14,096 bases of DNA from assembly GCA_019309685.1 (NCBI GenBank), contig JAFDFT010000021.1, positions 1 to 14,096 on the forward strand, read 5' to 3'. This DNA is from Deltaproteobacteria bacterium (GTDB lineage: Bacteria; Desulfobacterota; Desulfobacteria; Desulfobacterales; JAABPS01). The translations under genes and the position numbers were made by a program. Under the pieces are notes generated by a model. That model was not told the DNA's origin. It did no database searches and saw nothing but the letters and a program-made list of their open reading frames with translations. Numbering within the stretch: the first letter of the stretch is position 1; each line of letters opens with the position of its first letter. This document shows positions 5,957 to 13,112 of the stretch, piece by piece.

Positions 5957-7009
5957 TCACATCCCGTTAAATGAAGAAAATTCTGAGGAATTCCAGTACT
6001 GGTGACTGAACAGCTTGCCAGCAGGTGTCAGGTTGTAAATCGCATCCGCGGCCATGAGAACCACACCGTTTGTCCATGTAAATTTATCCTGCGGCCAGAT
6101 AGTCATATCCGGGCACGTGTAACCGCACCAGTACGAACCGTCGTCAAATGTTTTATCACAGATCCAGTTGAACACGATTTCAGAAAGATTGTAATTACCA
6201 ATGGCAGAAAGCGCCAGAGAAAGCTCACAGCTCTCAGCGATGGTCACCCACGGCTCATTGGACACACACAAAACACCATGATCCTCGATCACAAATTTTT
6301 TCCAATACTTATCAAACCTTGCCTGCGCTTCTTGCCCTGTAATGGCGCCGGTCAGAACAGGATAAAACCAGTCCATGGAAAACCTGGACTTAGTCATATT
6401 AAACTGCTGGGGTTTATTTTGTATGGCGTCTGCGAGCCTGTGCATCGCTTTTTTCCATGCTGGCATATCGTATCCAAGCAGATTCGATAATGCCTGTGCG
6501 CATTTCAGGCTCATGTATATAGAGCTTGATCCGGTCAAGAGGGCCATGTGATCGGTTTTATTTTCCGGACTGATGGCCCAATAGATTTCTCCTGTGGGGG
6601 CCTGAAGGCTGACCACAAAGTCAATGGCCGCTTTGACAGTCGGCCACATTTTTCGAACAAAGGTAAGGTCTTCTGTAATTAGATAGTAATGATAAATACC
6701 GACCGCGATGTAGGCCGTCATGTTGGTTTCACGGGTCTTGCCTTCCGGAACACCCTCTATATAAGCGGCGTACCAACTGCCGTCTTCAAGCTGAGTATCG
6801 GCCAGCCACTCATACGCTCGTCTCGCTTCTTGAAGATACCCGGCAATACTCAAACCTATCGCTGCCTCCACATGGTCCCAAGGATCCGATTTTTGACCCC
6901 TGCACCAGGGAATTTCACCACTGGAATATTGTGTTTCCGCGATTCCAGCCGCAATCGCATCAACATCGATGGAAAGATTATATTTTCTTTCGGAAATTTC
7001 AGATTTCAT
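5957..7009 (-). CDS. Alpha/alpha-barrel protein (prenyltransferase-like / glycosidase-like toroid fold)
   Basis: 350 residues, no signal peptide and no membrane segment, so probably cytoplasmic. The whole protein is a succession of paired helices rich in Trp, Tyr and acidic residues. Examples are DPWDHVEAAIGLSIAG, AYEWLADTQLEDGSWYAAYIEG, ETNMTAYIAVGIYHYYLIT, MWPTVKAAIDFVVSLQAPTGEIYW and NWICDKTFDDGSYWCGYTCPD. The recurring 'QxxDGSW/Y' turns are the mark of alpha/alpha toroids shared by glucoamylase-like glycosidases, squalene/terpene cyclases and proteins often labelled 'prenyltransferase' in databases. No DDxxD or DxDD terpene-synthase motif was seen, so a glycan-related role is slightly more likely (inference). 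The ATG at 7009 has an AGGTAG ribosome-binding site and a good promoter upstream at 7048-7076. It appears to be transcribed alone. Fold is fairly sure, activity unknown. Confidence 0.8.
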   Translation of the reverse strand: MKSEISERKYNLSIDVDAIAAGIAETQYSSGEIPWCRGQKSDPWDHVEAAIGLSIAGYLQEARRAYEWLADTQLEDGSWYAAYIEGVPEGKTRETNMTAYIAVGIYHYYLITEDLTFVRKMWPTVKAAIDFVVSLQAPTGEIYWAISPENKTDHMALLTGSSSIYMSLKCAQALSNLLGYDMPAWKKAMHRLADAIQNKPQQFNMTKSRFSMDWFYPVLTGAITGQEAQARFDKYWKKFVIEDHGVLCVSNEPWVTIAESCELSLALSAIGNYNLSEIVFNWICDKTFDDGSYWCGYTCPDMTIWPQDKFTWTNGVVLMAADAIYNLTPAGKLFSHQYWNSSEFSSFNGM

Positions 7010-7047
7010 AGGAATACTACCTGCCTTGCTTTATAAATAAAATAAAT

Positions 7048-7076
7048 TTTATATAATTAAATTGCGATTTAGGCAA
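7048..7076 (-). promoter_or_regulatory. Sigma-70-type promoter of the alpha/alpha-barrel gene
   Basis: On the minus strand TTGCCT (7071-7076) and TATAAA (7048-7053) are separated by exactly 17 bp of AT-rich spacer. The start site would be near 7041, giving a ~30-nt leader that contains the AGGTAG ribosome-binding site. Confidence 0.6.
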
Positions 7077-7313
7077 GGAATAAATAGTGAATAGTGAATA
7101 GATAAATTATTATAATAATACAGCTAGTTGAGACCCAGATCACATTCGGAATGATAATAAAGCAAGGTACGGATTTTCACAGATATTCACAGATATTTTA
7201 AGCTTAAGAGATATATTTGAAAGGATTTAACGGAAAAAATTATGTATATCATGTAGATCCTGTTTAAAAATAAAAAGATTCGATTTGCTTATTTACTATT
7301 TACTCGTTACTAA
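7077..7313. repeat. AT-rich spacer with degenerate ATAGTGA-type repeats
   Basis: ATAGTGA occurs twice in tandem at 7084-7097 with a third degenerate unit. At 7291-7335 lies a stretch that on the minus strand reads GATAGTGACAAGTG...AGTAACGAGTAAATAGTAAAT; it runs into the last codons of the response-regulator gene. Related stretches occur at 9219-9297 and 11695-11716. The middle of the spacer shows nothing recognisable. Confidence 0.5.
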
Positions 7314-8069
7314 TTACTTTTCACTTGTCACTATCTCTTGCTCATAATCAAATACATACCCTACAGATCTAAGGCTCTTAAAATACTGTGGTTTTTTGGG
7401 ATTGTCTTCGAAATATTTTCGAAACCGGACAATAAAATTATCCACTGTCCGGGTCTCAGTTTTTCCCGTATATCCCCAGCCGATCTCTAAAAGCGTATTA
7501 CGTGAAAGGGGTTTTCCGCGATTTAATATAAAAAGCTTCAGCAGTTTCAACTCTTGTTCGGTGAGACTGATGGTTTTGTTTTTACACGCAGCCGTAGACA
7601 TTTCAAAATTGATTTCATTGCAGCCAAATGTATATTTCTTCGGAACCGGAGACACTTTGGATTCATCTATATCACCCGGATCAATATTCCATGCTACACG
7701 CGTTAATAGCCTTTTTACCCTGAGCAGAAACTCCTCAAGATCGAATGGTTTCACCAGGTAATCATCCGTACCGTAGGAAAAACCTTTGACCTTGTCATCA
7801 GGTGCACCCCTGGCTGATAAAATTAACACAGGCAGCCGTTCATTTTCCACGCGGATGCTTTTGAGCACCGTGTATCCATCAATCCCAGGCAGCATAATAT
7901 CCAGGACAACGAGATCCGGCCGAAATTTTTTCAACTGCTGAAGCGCTGTTATACCATCTAAAGCCACTGAAACCTCATATCCCTGTAACGACAAATTCAG
8001 CCGTAATCCTTCAGCAATATGGTTTTCATCTTCAACCACCAGTATCCGTTTTTTCTTTGTTTTATCCAT
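7314..8069 (-). CDS. OmpR/PhoB-type response regulator
   Basis: 251 residues. The receiver domain spans ~8-122 with the acidic pocket E13-D14, phospho-acceptor D57 (VVLDIMLPGIDGY), switch Ser85 (LILSARG) and K107 in VKPFD. After a ~20-residue linker, the winged-helix DNA-binding domain spans ~146-240, with TLLEIGW and the recognition helix region RTVDNFIVRFRKYF, ending SLRSVGYVF. Phosphorylation by the kinase encoded just upstream should control DNA binding. The kinase stop codon TAG overlaps its ribosome-binding site (TAGGAAGCC before ATG; 6-bp gap), so the two genes are co-transcribed and translationally coupled. The final residues (about EIVTSEK) are encoded by a sequence that matches a dispersed intergenic repeat, so the natural C-terminus may have been replaced. 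No target genes can be assigned. Confidence 0.95.
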   Translation of the reverse strand: MDKTKKKRILVVEDENHIAEGLRLNLSLQGYEVSVALDGITALQQLKKFRPDLVVLDIMLPGIDGYTVLKSIRVENERLPVLILSARGAPDDKVKGFSYGTDDYLVKPFDLEEFLLRVKRLLTRVAWNIDPGDIDESKVSPVPKKYTFGCNEINFEMSTAACKNKTISLTEQELKLLKLFILNRGKPLSRNTLLEIGWGYTGKTETRTVDNFIVRFRKYFEDNPKKPQYFKSLRSVGYVFDYEQEIVTSEK

Positions 8070-8075
8070 GGCTTC

Positions 8076-9074
8076 CTACTTGCGGGCCGATTCAAAACGC
8101 TTATGAATGCGCGCGATAATTTTCTCTGAATACGGAAGAGTAAGTGTAAATACTGAACCCTTCCCGATGCCCGGGCTGTCCGCTACAATCTTTCCCTTAT
8201 GGATCCTAGCGATATTATGCGCTACGTGAAGGCCCAGTCCCGTACCTTTGGCTGACATATCATCCGAGCTTCCGATCTGGTAAAATTTTTTAAAAATCTT
8301 TTTCCGTTTCCTTTTTTTAAACCCTATCCCGTTGTCCTTAAACGTAATATGCAGTTTTTTCTTGTGTGTTTCAAAGGTAATGTCAACCTGTAGGATGTTC
8401 GAATCATTGTATTTTGCCGCGTTGGTAATCAGATTCATCAACAGCATTTCAAATAACGGCCGGTTCACAAGGTATGGATAGGTCTCATCAGGAGAATTGC
8501 AAATAGTGATCCGGCCATTTTTAAACAGATGGGAGTTGTGATCTACAAACTGTCTGACTACGTCCACAAGATCAAGGGGTTCGAATTCTCTTTTATAACT
8601 TTTGCTTTCAATTCTGGCGAGGCTGAGTATCCGGTTAATATTTTCTGAAAGGCCATCAATATCCTGGATCATGTAATTGATATACTTGAGTTGATCCTTT
8701 CTCGGGAGCTGGTGTTTTAAAAATGTTTCCAGGTACAGGCGCATGGATGTAACTGGGGTTTTCAGCTCATGGGTAAAATTATTTATAAAATTATTCTGCA
8801 GCCGATACAGACGCATGGTTTTCTGGTAGTAAACAAAAATGTTCAGTATGCCCAGAAGTATCAGGGTTACCAGAATTGAAAGAACTACGATAACAACCCA
8901 GGTATGTGGTTCTTTCACCTGGTCGGGTTGGAGGTTGAAACGCTCAACAATTAATTGAAGGCCCGAGCTGACTTCCACATACCAGTAAATATACAGAAAC
9001 AAAGAGATGCCCAGAGCGATAATGGATAAAACAAAAATAAAGATGGGATGGAAAAACCAGGGTGTTTTTTTCAT
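8076..9074 (-). CDS. Membrane sensor histidine kinase
   Basis: 332 residues from the ATG at 9074. A TTG six codons upstream (9092) would give 338; neither has a clear ribosome-binding site, so the start is open. Numbered from the TTG start: two membrane segments at ~16-38 and ~64-88 enclose a very short external loop of ~25 residues, too small for a classic periplasmic sensor domain. The H-box follows (FTHELKTP, H108), then the N-box (LLMNLITNAAKYN, ~217-229), G1 (DNGIGF, 253-258) and G2 (GTGLGL, 283-288), all intact. No HAMP or PAS domain lies between membrane and catalytic core. Such minimal-loop kinases often sense within the membrane or via a partner protein (family knowledge; not proven here). 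It is the first gene of the pair with the OmpR-type regulator. Confidence 0.93.
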   Translation of the reverse strand: MKKTPWFFHPIFIFVLSIIALGISLFLYIYWYVEVSSGLQLIVERFNLQPDQVKEPHTWVVIVVLSILVTLILLGILNIFVYYQKTMRLYRLQNNFINNFTHELKTPVTSMRLYLETFLKHQLPRKDQLKYINYMIQDIDGLSENINRILSLARIESKSYKREFEPLDLVDVVRQFVDHNSHLFKNGRITICNSPDETYPYLVNRPLFEMLLMNLITNAAKYNDSNILQVDITFETHKKKLHITFKDNGIGFKKRKRKKIFKKFYQIGSSDDMSAKGTGLGLHVAHNIARIHKGKIVADSPGIGKGSVFTLTLPYSEKIIARIHKRFESARK

Positions 9075-9200
9075 AATCTTATTAACTGGCAAGAATTTGC
9101 AAATACATCCAATAAAAACATCTCTCTCAAACCTTTGAATGGGTCAAGGATTCGAGGGGCCGAGGGGTCAAGTGATTGATGTCTAGTTAAAAACAATGCT

Positions 9201-9229
9201 TTTATATCAGGAATAATAAATAGTGACAA
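9201..9229 (-). promoter_or_regulatory. Promoter of the two-component operon, partly made of a dispersed repeat
   Basis: On the minus strand TTGTCA (9224-9229) and TATAAA (9201-9206) are separated by exactly 17 bp. The -35 box lies inside the repeat word CTTGTCACTATTTA, which recurs near 7322 and 11695. The leader to the kinase start would be about 120 nt. Confidence 0.5.
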
Positions 9230-9366
9230 GTTATGAATGACAAGTAAATTTAATAGTAAATAGTAACGAATAACAAGCAAATAGTGAATAACTAAATATG
9301 GCTTTTTTTATACATGATCTATACTTATAGCTTTTAATATTTTTCCTGCTAAAAGCGGATCTATTA

Positions 9367-9395
9367 TTTTTCGGTTTCATCCGGAAACCGAAAAA
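9367..9395. repeat. Perfect 12-bp inverted repeat
   Basis: TTTTTCGGTTTC (9367-9378) and GAAACCGAAAAA (9384-9395) are exact reverse complements around ATCCG. The T-run is on the 5' arm and the A-run on the 3' arm on either strand, the opposite of an intrinsic terminator. It may be a protein-binding site or a cruciform-prone spot between divergent transcription units. Confidence 0.5.
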
Positions 9396-9564
9396 AAGAA
9401 ACATTCGGTAATTCCTGGCAATCCTGTCCTATATTTCACCGTTTCGCCTTTTCTCCGTTTTAGCCCTTTCCCTTCTCTGAGTCCTCCGTGTTAAAAATAT
9501 CAGCCCCTAATGATTTGTTAGATCTAGGCGTATGTAAAACTTTTGTAAAACCAAAAACAACTCT

Positions 9565-9592
9565 TTGCTTACCCATTTATATCCTCTAAAAT
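9565..9592 (+). promoter_or_regulatory. Possible promoter of the radical SAM gene
   Basis: TTGCTT (9565-9570) and TAAAAT (9587-9592) are 16 bp apart, about 80 bp upstream of the start codon at 9672. The match is moderate in a very AT-rich background. Confidence 0.35.
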
Positions 9593-9671
9593 ACAACTAC
9601 ATTTATAAACATTAAAATAAACTTTGCCGCTTTAAAAACAATAATCCATATTCTCATTGAGGTCTTATACC

Positions 9672-11462
9672 ATGTCAACCGTTAAAAACATTCTACTGGT
9701 TTATCCGGAAGTGCCAACAAATACTTATTGGAGTTTTAAATACGCACTTAAATTTTTAAAGAAGAAAAGCGCCATGCCTCCTCTTGGCTTAATCACCCTT
9801 GCCGCCCTCTTCCCTGAGAACTATAACTTACGGCTCATTGATATGAACATAGAGCCCTTAAACGAAAAAGATATTCAATGGGCTGACGCGGTCTTTGTTT
9901 CCGCGATGATCATTCAGAAAGAATCGTTAAAAAAAGTAATTGCTGACTGCAACCGATTGAAAACACCCGTTGTCTCAGGCGGACCGTACGCTACATCCAG
10001 TTATCAGGAAATTGATGGCGTGGACCATTTTGTGCTGGGTGAAGTGGAGGACACATTTAAAAACTTTTTGCAGGATCTTGAAAAAGGCAATGCAAAAAAG
10101 ATATATCGCCAACCAGAACGTCCGGATATAACAAGTACTGTTACACCCCGCTTTGATCTTCTGGACATGAATGCGTACTCGTCCATGTCTATCCAATATT
10201 CCCGGGGCTGTCCGTTTAAATGCGAATTCTGTGATATATGGAAAGTATATGGAAACAAACCAAGAGTGAAGTCCGCTGAAACCGTCATCCGTGAGCTCGA
10301 CGTTCTTTATCAATCAGGATGGGAGGGCCCTGTGTTTATGGTGGATGATAATTTCATTGGGAATAAAAAACACGTGAAGAAAGAACTCTTGCCCGTGATT
10401 ATTGAGTGGCAAATAAAGCACGGCCATATTTTTCGCTTTACCACAGAAGCCAGTATAAATATTGCTGACGACAACGAACTGCTTGCCCAAATGAGAGACG
10501 CGGGCTTTAATCAGGTTTTTATCGGTATCGAAACACCTTCTACGGAAGCGCTGAAAGAAACAGGAAAATTTCAGAATTTAAAAATCGACATGGTAGAAGC
10601 TATACAAACTGTTCAAGAATACAGCATTGAAGTCATGGCTGGATTTATCATTGGTTTTGACACGGACAAGGAAGATATCTTTGATCGGCAAATTTCTTTT
10701 ATTCAGCAAACGGGAATTCCCCAGGCCATGGTGGGTCTGTTAAACGCCCTACCGGGCACTGAGCTTTCTGACCGAATGGAAAGAGAAGGAAGACTGTTAG
10801 CAATACCTGATGGGAATAACACACACGCGATGGCAACGAATTTTGTCCCTTTAATGGACAGCGTGAAATTGAAAGAAGGGTATAAAAAAGTATTGGGCGC
10901 CATCTATGATTCCAATCTAAAAAATTACTTTAACCGGTGCAACAAGCTTCTGGACAACATAAAACCATCTAAGCATTTTCAAAGGCAGATCCGTTTTGAT
11001 GAAATACGCATGTTATTGAAATCAGTATTTCGTCAGCCATTTACTGCTTATGGATTCCAGTATATAAAATTTGTTCTCAGAAATATTTTACACAACCGAG
11101 ACACATTTGCCGAAGCCATACGATTTTGCATCATTGGGCATCATTTTCATACAATCACACAAGAAACCCTGAAGATAGAAAAAGTAGCCTCAGATCTTGA
11201 AAAAAACTACAACTATTTCAGAGATCAAATTAATCAATATTCACAAACAGTGCTTGGAGGCTCTAAGGATGCCCTGCATAGTGTTGCCGATTTATGGTAC
11301 CAAAGGCGGAAAACCCTTAAAAAAATGAGAAATAAAATTGATAAGATTCATGTTGATTTTCAACAGGACATCAGTGGCAAGTATGCCGAAGTCGCCTTAA
11401 AGTTAAACAATCTTTTTAAAAAATTTGAATACGATCTGATTAAAAATGGCATGATTGCTTAA
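9672..11462 (+). CDS. Cobalamin-domain radical SAM protein with DUF4070-type C-terminal region
   Basis: 596 residues from the ATG at 9672, chosen because TGAGG (9658-9662) is a well-spaced ribosome-binding site; a TTG at 9657 overlaps that site. Residues ~1-150 form a Rossmann-like B12-binding domain (ILLVYPEVP, PPLGLITLAALFP, LRLIDMNIEPL, VVSGGPYAT, VLGEVEDTF). The cobalamin-ligand motif DxHxxG is missing, so any B12 would have to bind without the usual histidine. The radical SAM domain follows at ~170-385 with C180-x3-C184-x2-C187 (RGCPFKCEFCD), DDNFIGN and FIGIETPS. Residues ~390-500 resemble the DUF4070 region found in HpnP/HpnJ-type hopanoid enzymes and many uncharacterised relatives. 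The last ~90 residues are charged, coiled-coil-like helix. Likely reaction: methylation or other radical modification of a lipid or other unactivated carbon (inference). No hopanoid genes are nearby, so no name is given. Transcription ends at the hairpin at 11503-11548. Confidence 0.9.
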   Translation: MSTVKNILLVYPEVPTNTYWSFKYALKFLKKKSAMPPLGLITLAALFPENYNLRLIDMNIEPLNEKDIQWADAVFVSAMIIQKESLKKVIADCNRLKTPVVSGGPYATSSYQEIDGVDHFVLGEVEDTFKNFLQDLEKGNAKKIYRQPERPDITSTVTPRFDLLDMNAYSSMSIQYSRGCPFKCEFCDIWKVYGNKPRVKSAETVIRELDVLYQSGWEGPVFMVDDNFIGNKKHVKKELLPVIIEWQIKHGHIFRFTTEASINIADDNELLAQMRDAGFNQVFIGIETPSTEALKETGKFQNLKIDMVEAIQTVQEYSIEVMAGFIIGFDTDKEDIFDRQISFIQQTGIPQAMVGLLNALPGTELSDRMEREGRLLAIPDGNNTHAMATNFVPLMDSVKLKEGYKKVLGAIYDSNLKNYFNRCNKLLDNIKPSKHFQRQIRFDEIRMLLKSVFRQPFTAYGFQYIKFVLRNILHNRDTFAEAIRFCIIGHHFHTITQETLKIEKVASDLEKNYNYFRDQINQYSQTVLGGSKDALHSVADLWYQRRKTLKKMRNKIDKIHVDFQQDISGKYAEVALKLNNLFKKFEYDLIKNGMIA

Positions 11463-11502
11463 ATTTTACCACCCTCCTTTAAACAGCATGATGTCATTTT
11501 TA

Positions 11503-11548
11503 GAGACCTTTGCAAAATCCCCTTCTCCTCGCAAAGGTCTCTTTTTTT
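11503..11548 (+). terminator. Intrinsic terminator built from two MITE ends
   Basis: GAGACCTTTGC (11503-11513) pairs perfectly with GCAAAGGTCTC (11531-11541), an 11-bp stem with a 17-nt loop, followed by seven T (11542-11548). It lies 40 bp after the radical SAM stop codon. The arms are the terminal inverted repeats of the element present at 4819-4960 and 5745-5913, here with almost no internal sequence (39 bp in all). Confidence 0.8.
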
Positions 11549-11880
11549 GTTTCGTGACAATTTACCCTTCTCTAGTCCAGTCATAATAATCATTTCGAAA
11601 AGATTAGATGATCCCAAAAAGGGTTCCAGGAATCAAGGGTTCTAGGATTCAAGTGCATGTGTTCTAGTGATTATAGTCAAATCCTGATTTAAAGTTGTCA
11701 CTATTTACTTGTCCCCATTCAAAATGGTATCGTTGATGAAGATTCCGAATATTGAGCGCTGAATCCCTTTTAATCCAATCAGCCATTTGCATTTGGATAA
11801 AAAAAATATTATAGAATGGTGCATTATCATTTAGTTGTTTCCAATTGTATTTATTGGATTGATTTAATGAGGTTTGAACA
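11549..11880. repeat. Spacer with G-rich and AT-rich degenerate repeats
   Basis: At 11621-11656 GGGTTCCAGGAATCAAGGG continues with TTCTAGGATTCAAGTG, and at 11695-11716 TTGTCACTATTTACTTGTCC. These are relatives of the stretches at 9141-9175 and 9219-9297. From 11720 to 11780 nothing is recognised; a promoter for the next gene follows at 11787-11815. Confidence 0.45.
11787..11815 (+). promoter_or_regulatory. Promoter of the acyltransferase gene
   Basis: TTGCAT (11787-11792) and TATAGA (11810-11815) are 17 bp apart. The start would be near 11822, leaving a ~60-nt leader that contains the ribosome-binding site TGAGGT at 11868-11873. Confidence 0.45.
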
Positions 11881-12768
11881 ATGCTGGCATTTCTTCCTGG
11901 ACCGATTCGTGGTGTTATTGCGTATATTCTATACTTTATCAATACCGGCTTATGGGGAACGCTTATTGTAGTTTTTGGCGTTTTTAAATTTCTCATCCCC
12001 ATTGAAGGATGGGTCAAAATTCTCGATAAATTATTGAATTGGTTTGCCACCAACTGGATTTTTGTAAATAGTTTTATTATGCGGCTGCCAAATAAGATCA
12101 CCTGGGACATTAGTGGCGTAAAAGATTTAAATTATGATGGGTGGTACCTGGTCATTTCTAACCATAAATCCTGGGTTGACATCCTGGTTCTGGCTAAGGC
12201 TTTTTATAGAAAGATTCCTTTTTTTAAATTTTTTATGAAAAAAGAGTTAATATGGGTACCGTTTGTGGGAATCGGTTGCTGGGCGTTGGATTTTCCTTTC
12301 ATGAAACGGTATTCAAGAGAATTTCTTGAAAAACATCCGCACCTTAAAGGGAAAGATGTGGAAATTACGAAGAAGGCCTGTGAAAAGTACAAAAAAAATC
12401 CTGTAGCCATTCTGAACTTTGTAGAAGGAACCAGATTCACCAAAGAAAAACACCGAAAACAACAGTCGCCGTTTAAACATCTTTTAAAACCCAAGGCCGG
12501 AGGAATAGCGTTTGTTTTGGAAACCATGGGTGAACAATTACAAAATATTCTCAATGTGACCATTACCTATCCAAAAGGAGTCAGGGGCTTTTGGGGCTTT
12601 TGCTGTGGCGAAATTAGCGAAATTCGGGTCAAGGTTGAAGAGATACCAGTAAAAAATGAAATGATAGGTGATTACGCGAATGACCCTGATTTTAAAAAAC
12701 AATTCCAAAGCTGGCTAAACGATGTTTGGGTTGAAAAAGACAACCAAATCGATCAACTGTTGAGCTGA
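11881..12768 (+). CDS. yihG: YihG/PlsC-type 1-acyl-glycerol-3-phosphate acyltransferase
   Basis: 295 residues. Two hydrophobic stretches at ~8-38 and ~50-68 anchor the enzyme in the inner membrane. The catalytic HX4D motif is N94-H95-K96-S97-W98-V99-D100, followed by FFMKKELIWVPFVGIGCWALDFPFMKRYSR and the phosphate-binding VEGTRFT (181-187). The long shared stretches (WALDxPFMxRYSR, GKDVExTxxxCEK, NFVEGxRFTxEK, LLxPKAxGIA, GDYxNDxxFKxxFQxWLN) follow the E. coli YihG pattern rather than that of short PlsC. Expected reaction: transfer of an acyl group from acyl-CoA or acyl-ACP to the sn-2 position of lysophosphatidate, making phosphatidate for membrane lipids. It has its own promoter and a TGAGGT ribosome-binding site. 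The small gene 74 bp downstream may share its transcript. Family call is strong; the symbol is by resemblance and a second PlsC elsewhere in the genome is likely. Confidence 0.88.
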   Translation: MLAFLPGPIRGVIAYILYFINTGLWGTLIVVFGVFKFLIPIEGWVKILDKLLNWFATNWIFVNSFIMRLPNKITWDISGVKDLNYDGWYLVISNHKSWVDILVLAKAFYRKIPFFKFFMKKELIWVPFVGIGCWALDFPFMKRYSREFLEKHPHLKGKDVEITKKACEKYKKNPVAILNFVEGTRFTKEKHRKQQSPFKHLLKPKAGGIAFVLETMGEQLQNILNVTITYPKGVRGFWGFCCGEISEIRVKVEEIPVKNEMIGDYANDPDFKKQFQSWLNDVWVEKDNQIDQLLS

Positions 12769-12842
12769 TGTGCTGTTGACAATCTTTAAACAGACATGGA
12801 TCTATTCTGGATTAGAATCAGCGGTTAACTAAAGGAGCAGAT

Positions 12843-13112
12843 ATGGAAGATAAAAAAGCACAAATAGTTCAACAGATTGAAGATCTATTTAAAGATATCG
12901 GCGGATTTTCCTGGGAACAGGCGGAAACGTGGGCCAGTTTTTGTTTTGCTGTAGGCATGGACCCTTTACCTCAACTTAAGGTAATGATGAACAACATCTG
13001 CAAAGTTATAACCCCGTTTAATGAAAGTATTCCTGATAAATCTGAATCATCTGAATTATGGATAGAAAAAAAGGGACATAAGGTTCGGTTTAAAATCGTT
13101 GGGCCTTTCTAA
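12843..13112 (+). CDS. Small protein of unknown function (89 aa)
   Basis: Not recognised. It is supported as a gene by a near-ideal ribosome-binding site (AAAGGAGCAGAT directly before ATG), a clean frame and ordinary amino-acid composition. It is acidic at the N-terminus (MEDKKAQIVQQIEDLFKDIG), has a central helix-like stretch with two cysteines (F-C-F at 33-35 and N-I-C-K at 46-49) and ends in a basic beta-like segment (ELWIEKKGHKVRFKIVGPF). No signal peptide or membrane segment. It follows the acyltransferase gene by 74 bp on the same strand, and its TAA overlaps the stop codon of the convergent HdrA-MvhD gene by sharing two bases. It could be co-transcribed with the acyltransferase or use its own promoter; function cannot be inferred. 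Confidence 0.75.
   Translation: MEDKKAQIVQQIEDLFKDIGGFSWEQAETWASFCFAVGMDPLPQLKVMMNNICKVITPFNESIPDKSESSELWIEKKGHKVRFKIVGPF

Larger units (their letters stand above)
9093..9656. repeat. Long spacer with two degenerate repeat families
   Basis: This 560-bp divergent spacer separates the kinase gene from the radical SAM gene. At 9141-9175 a G-rich stretch reads GGGTCAAGGATTCGAGGG followed by GCCGAGGGGTCAAGTGA; a relative occurs at 11621-11656. At 9219-9297 degenerate units of AATAGTGACAAGT, AGTAAATAGTAACGA and AATAGTGAATAAC follow each other; relatives occur at 7084-7104, 7291-7335 and 11695-11716. The order (G-rich unit then AT-rich unit) is the same at 11621-11716. The rest (9300-9656) holds an inverted repeat at 9367-9395 and a promoter for the gene to the right; no coding frame was found. 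Confidence 0.5.

Noticed and set aside
6002..6490. 162-codon plus-strand frame
   Set aside because: Antisense shadow of the alpha/alpha-barrel gene.
9141..9297. CRISPR-like array
   Set aside because: Units are degenerate, of unequal spacing and low complexity, with no unique spacers and no cas genes.
9367..9395. Intrinsic terminator for the kinase or radical SAM transcripts
   Set aside because: A-rich 3' arm on both strands; no T-run after the stem.
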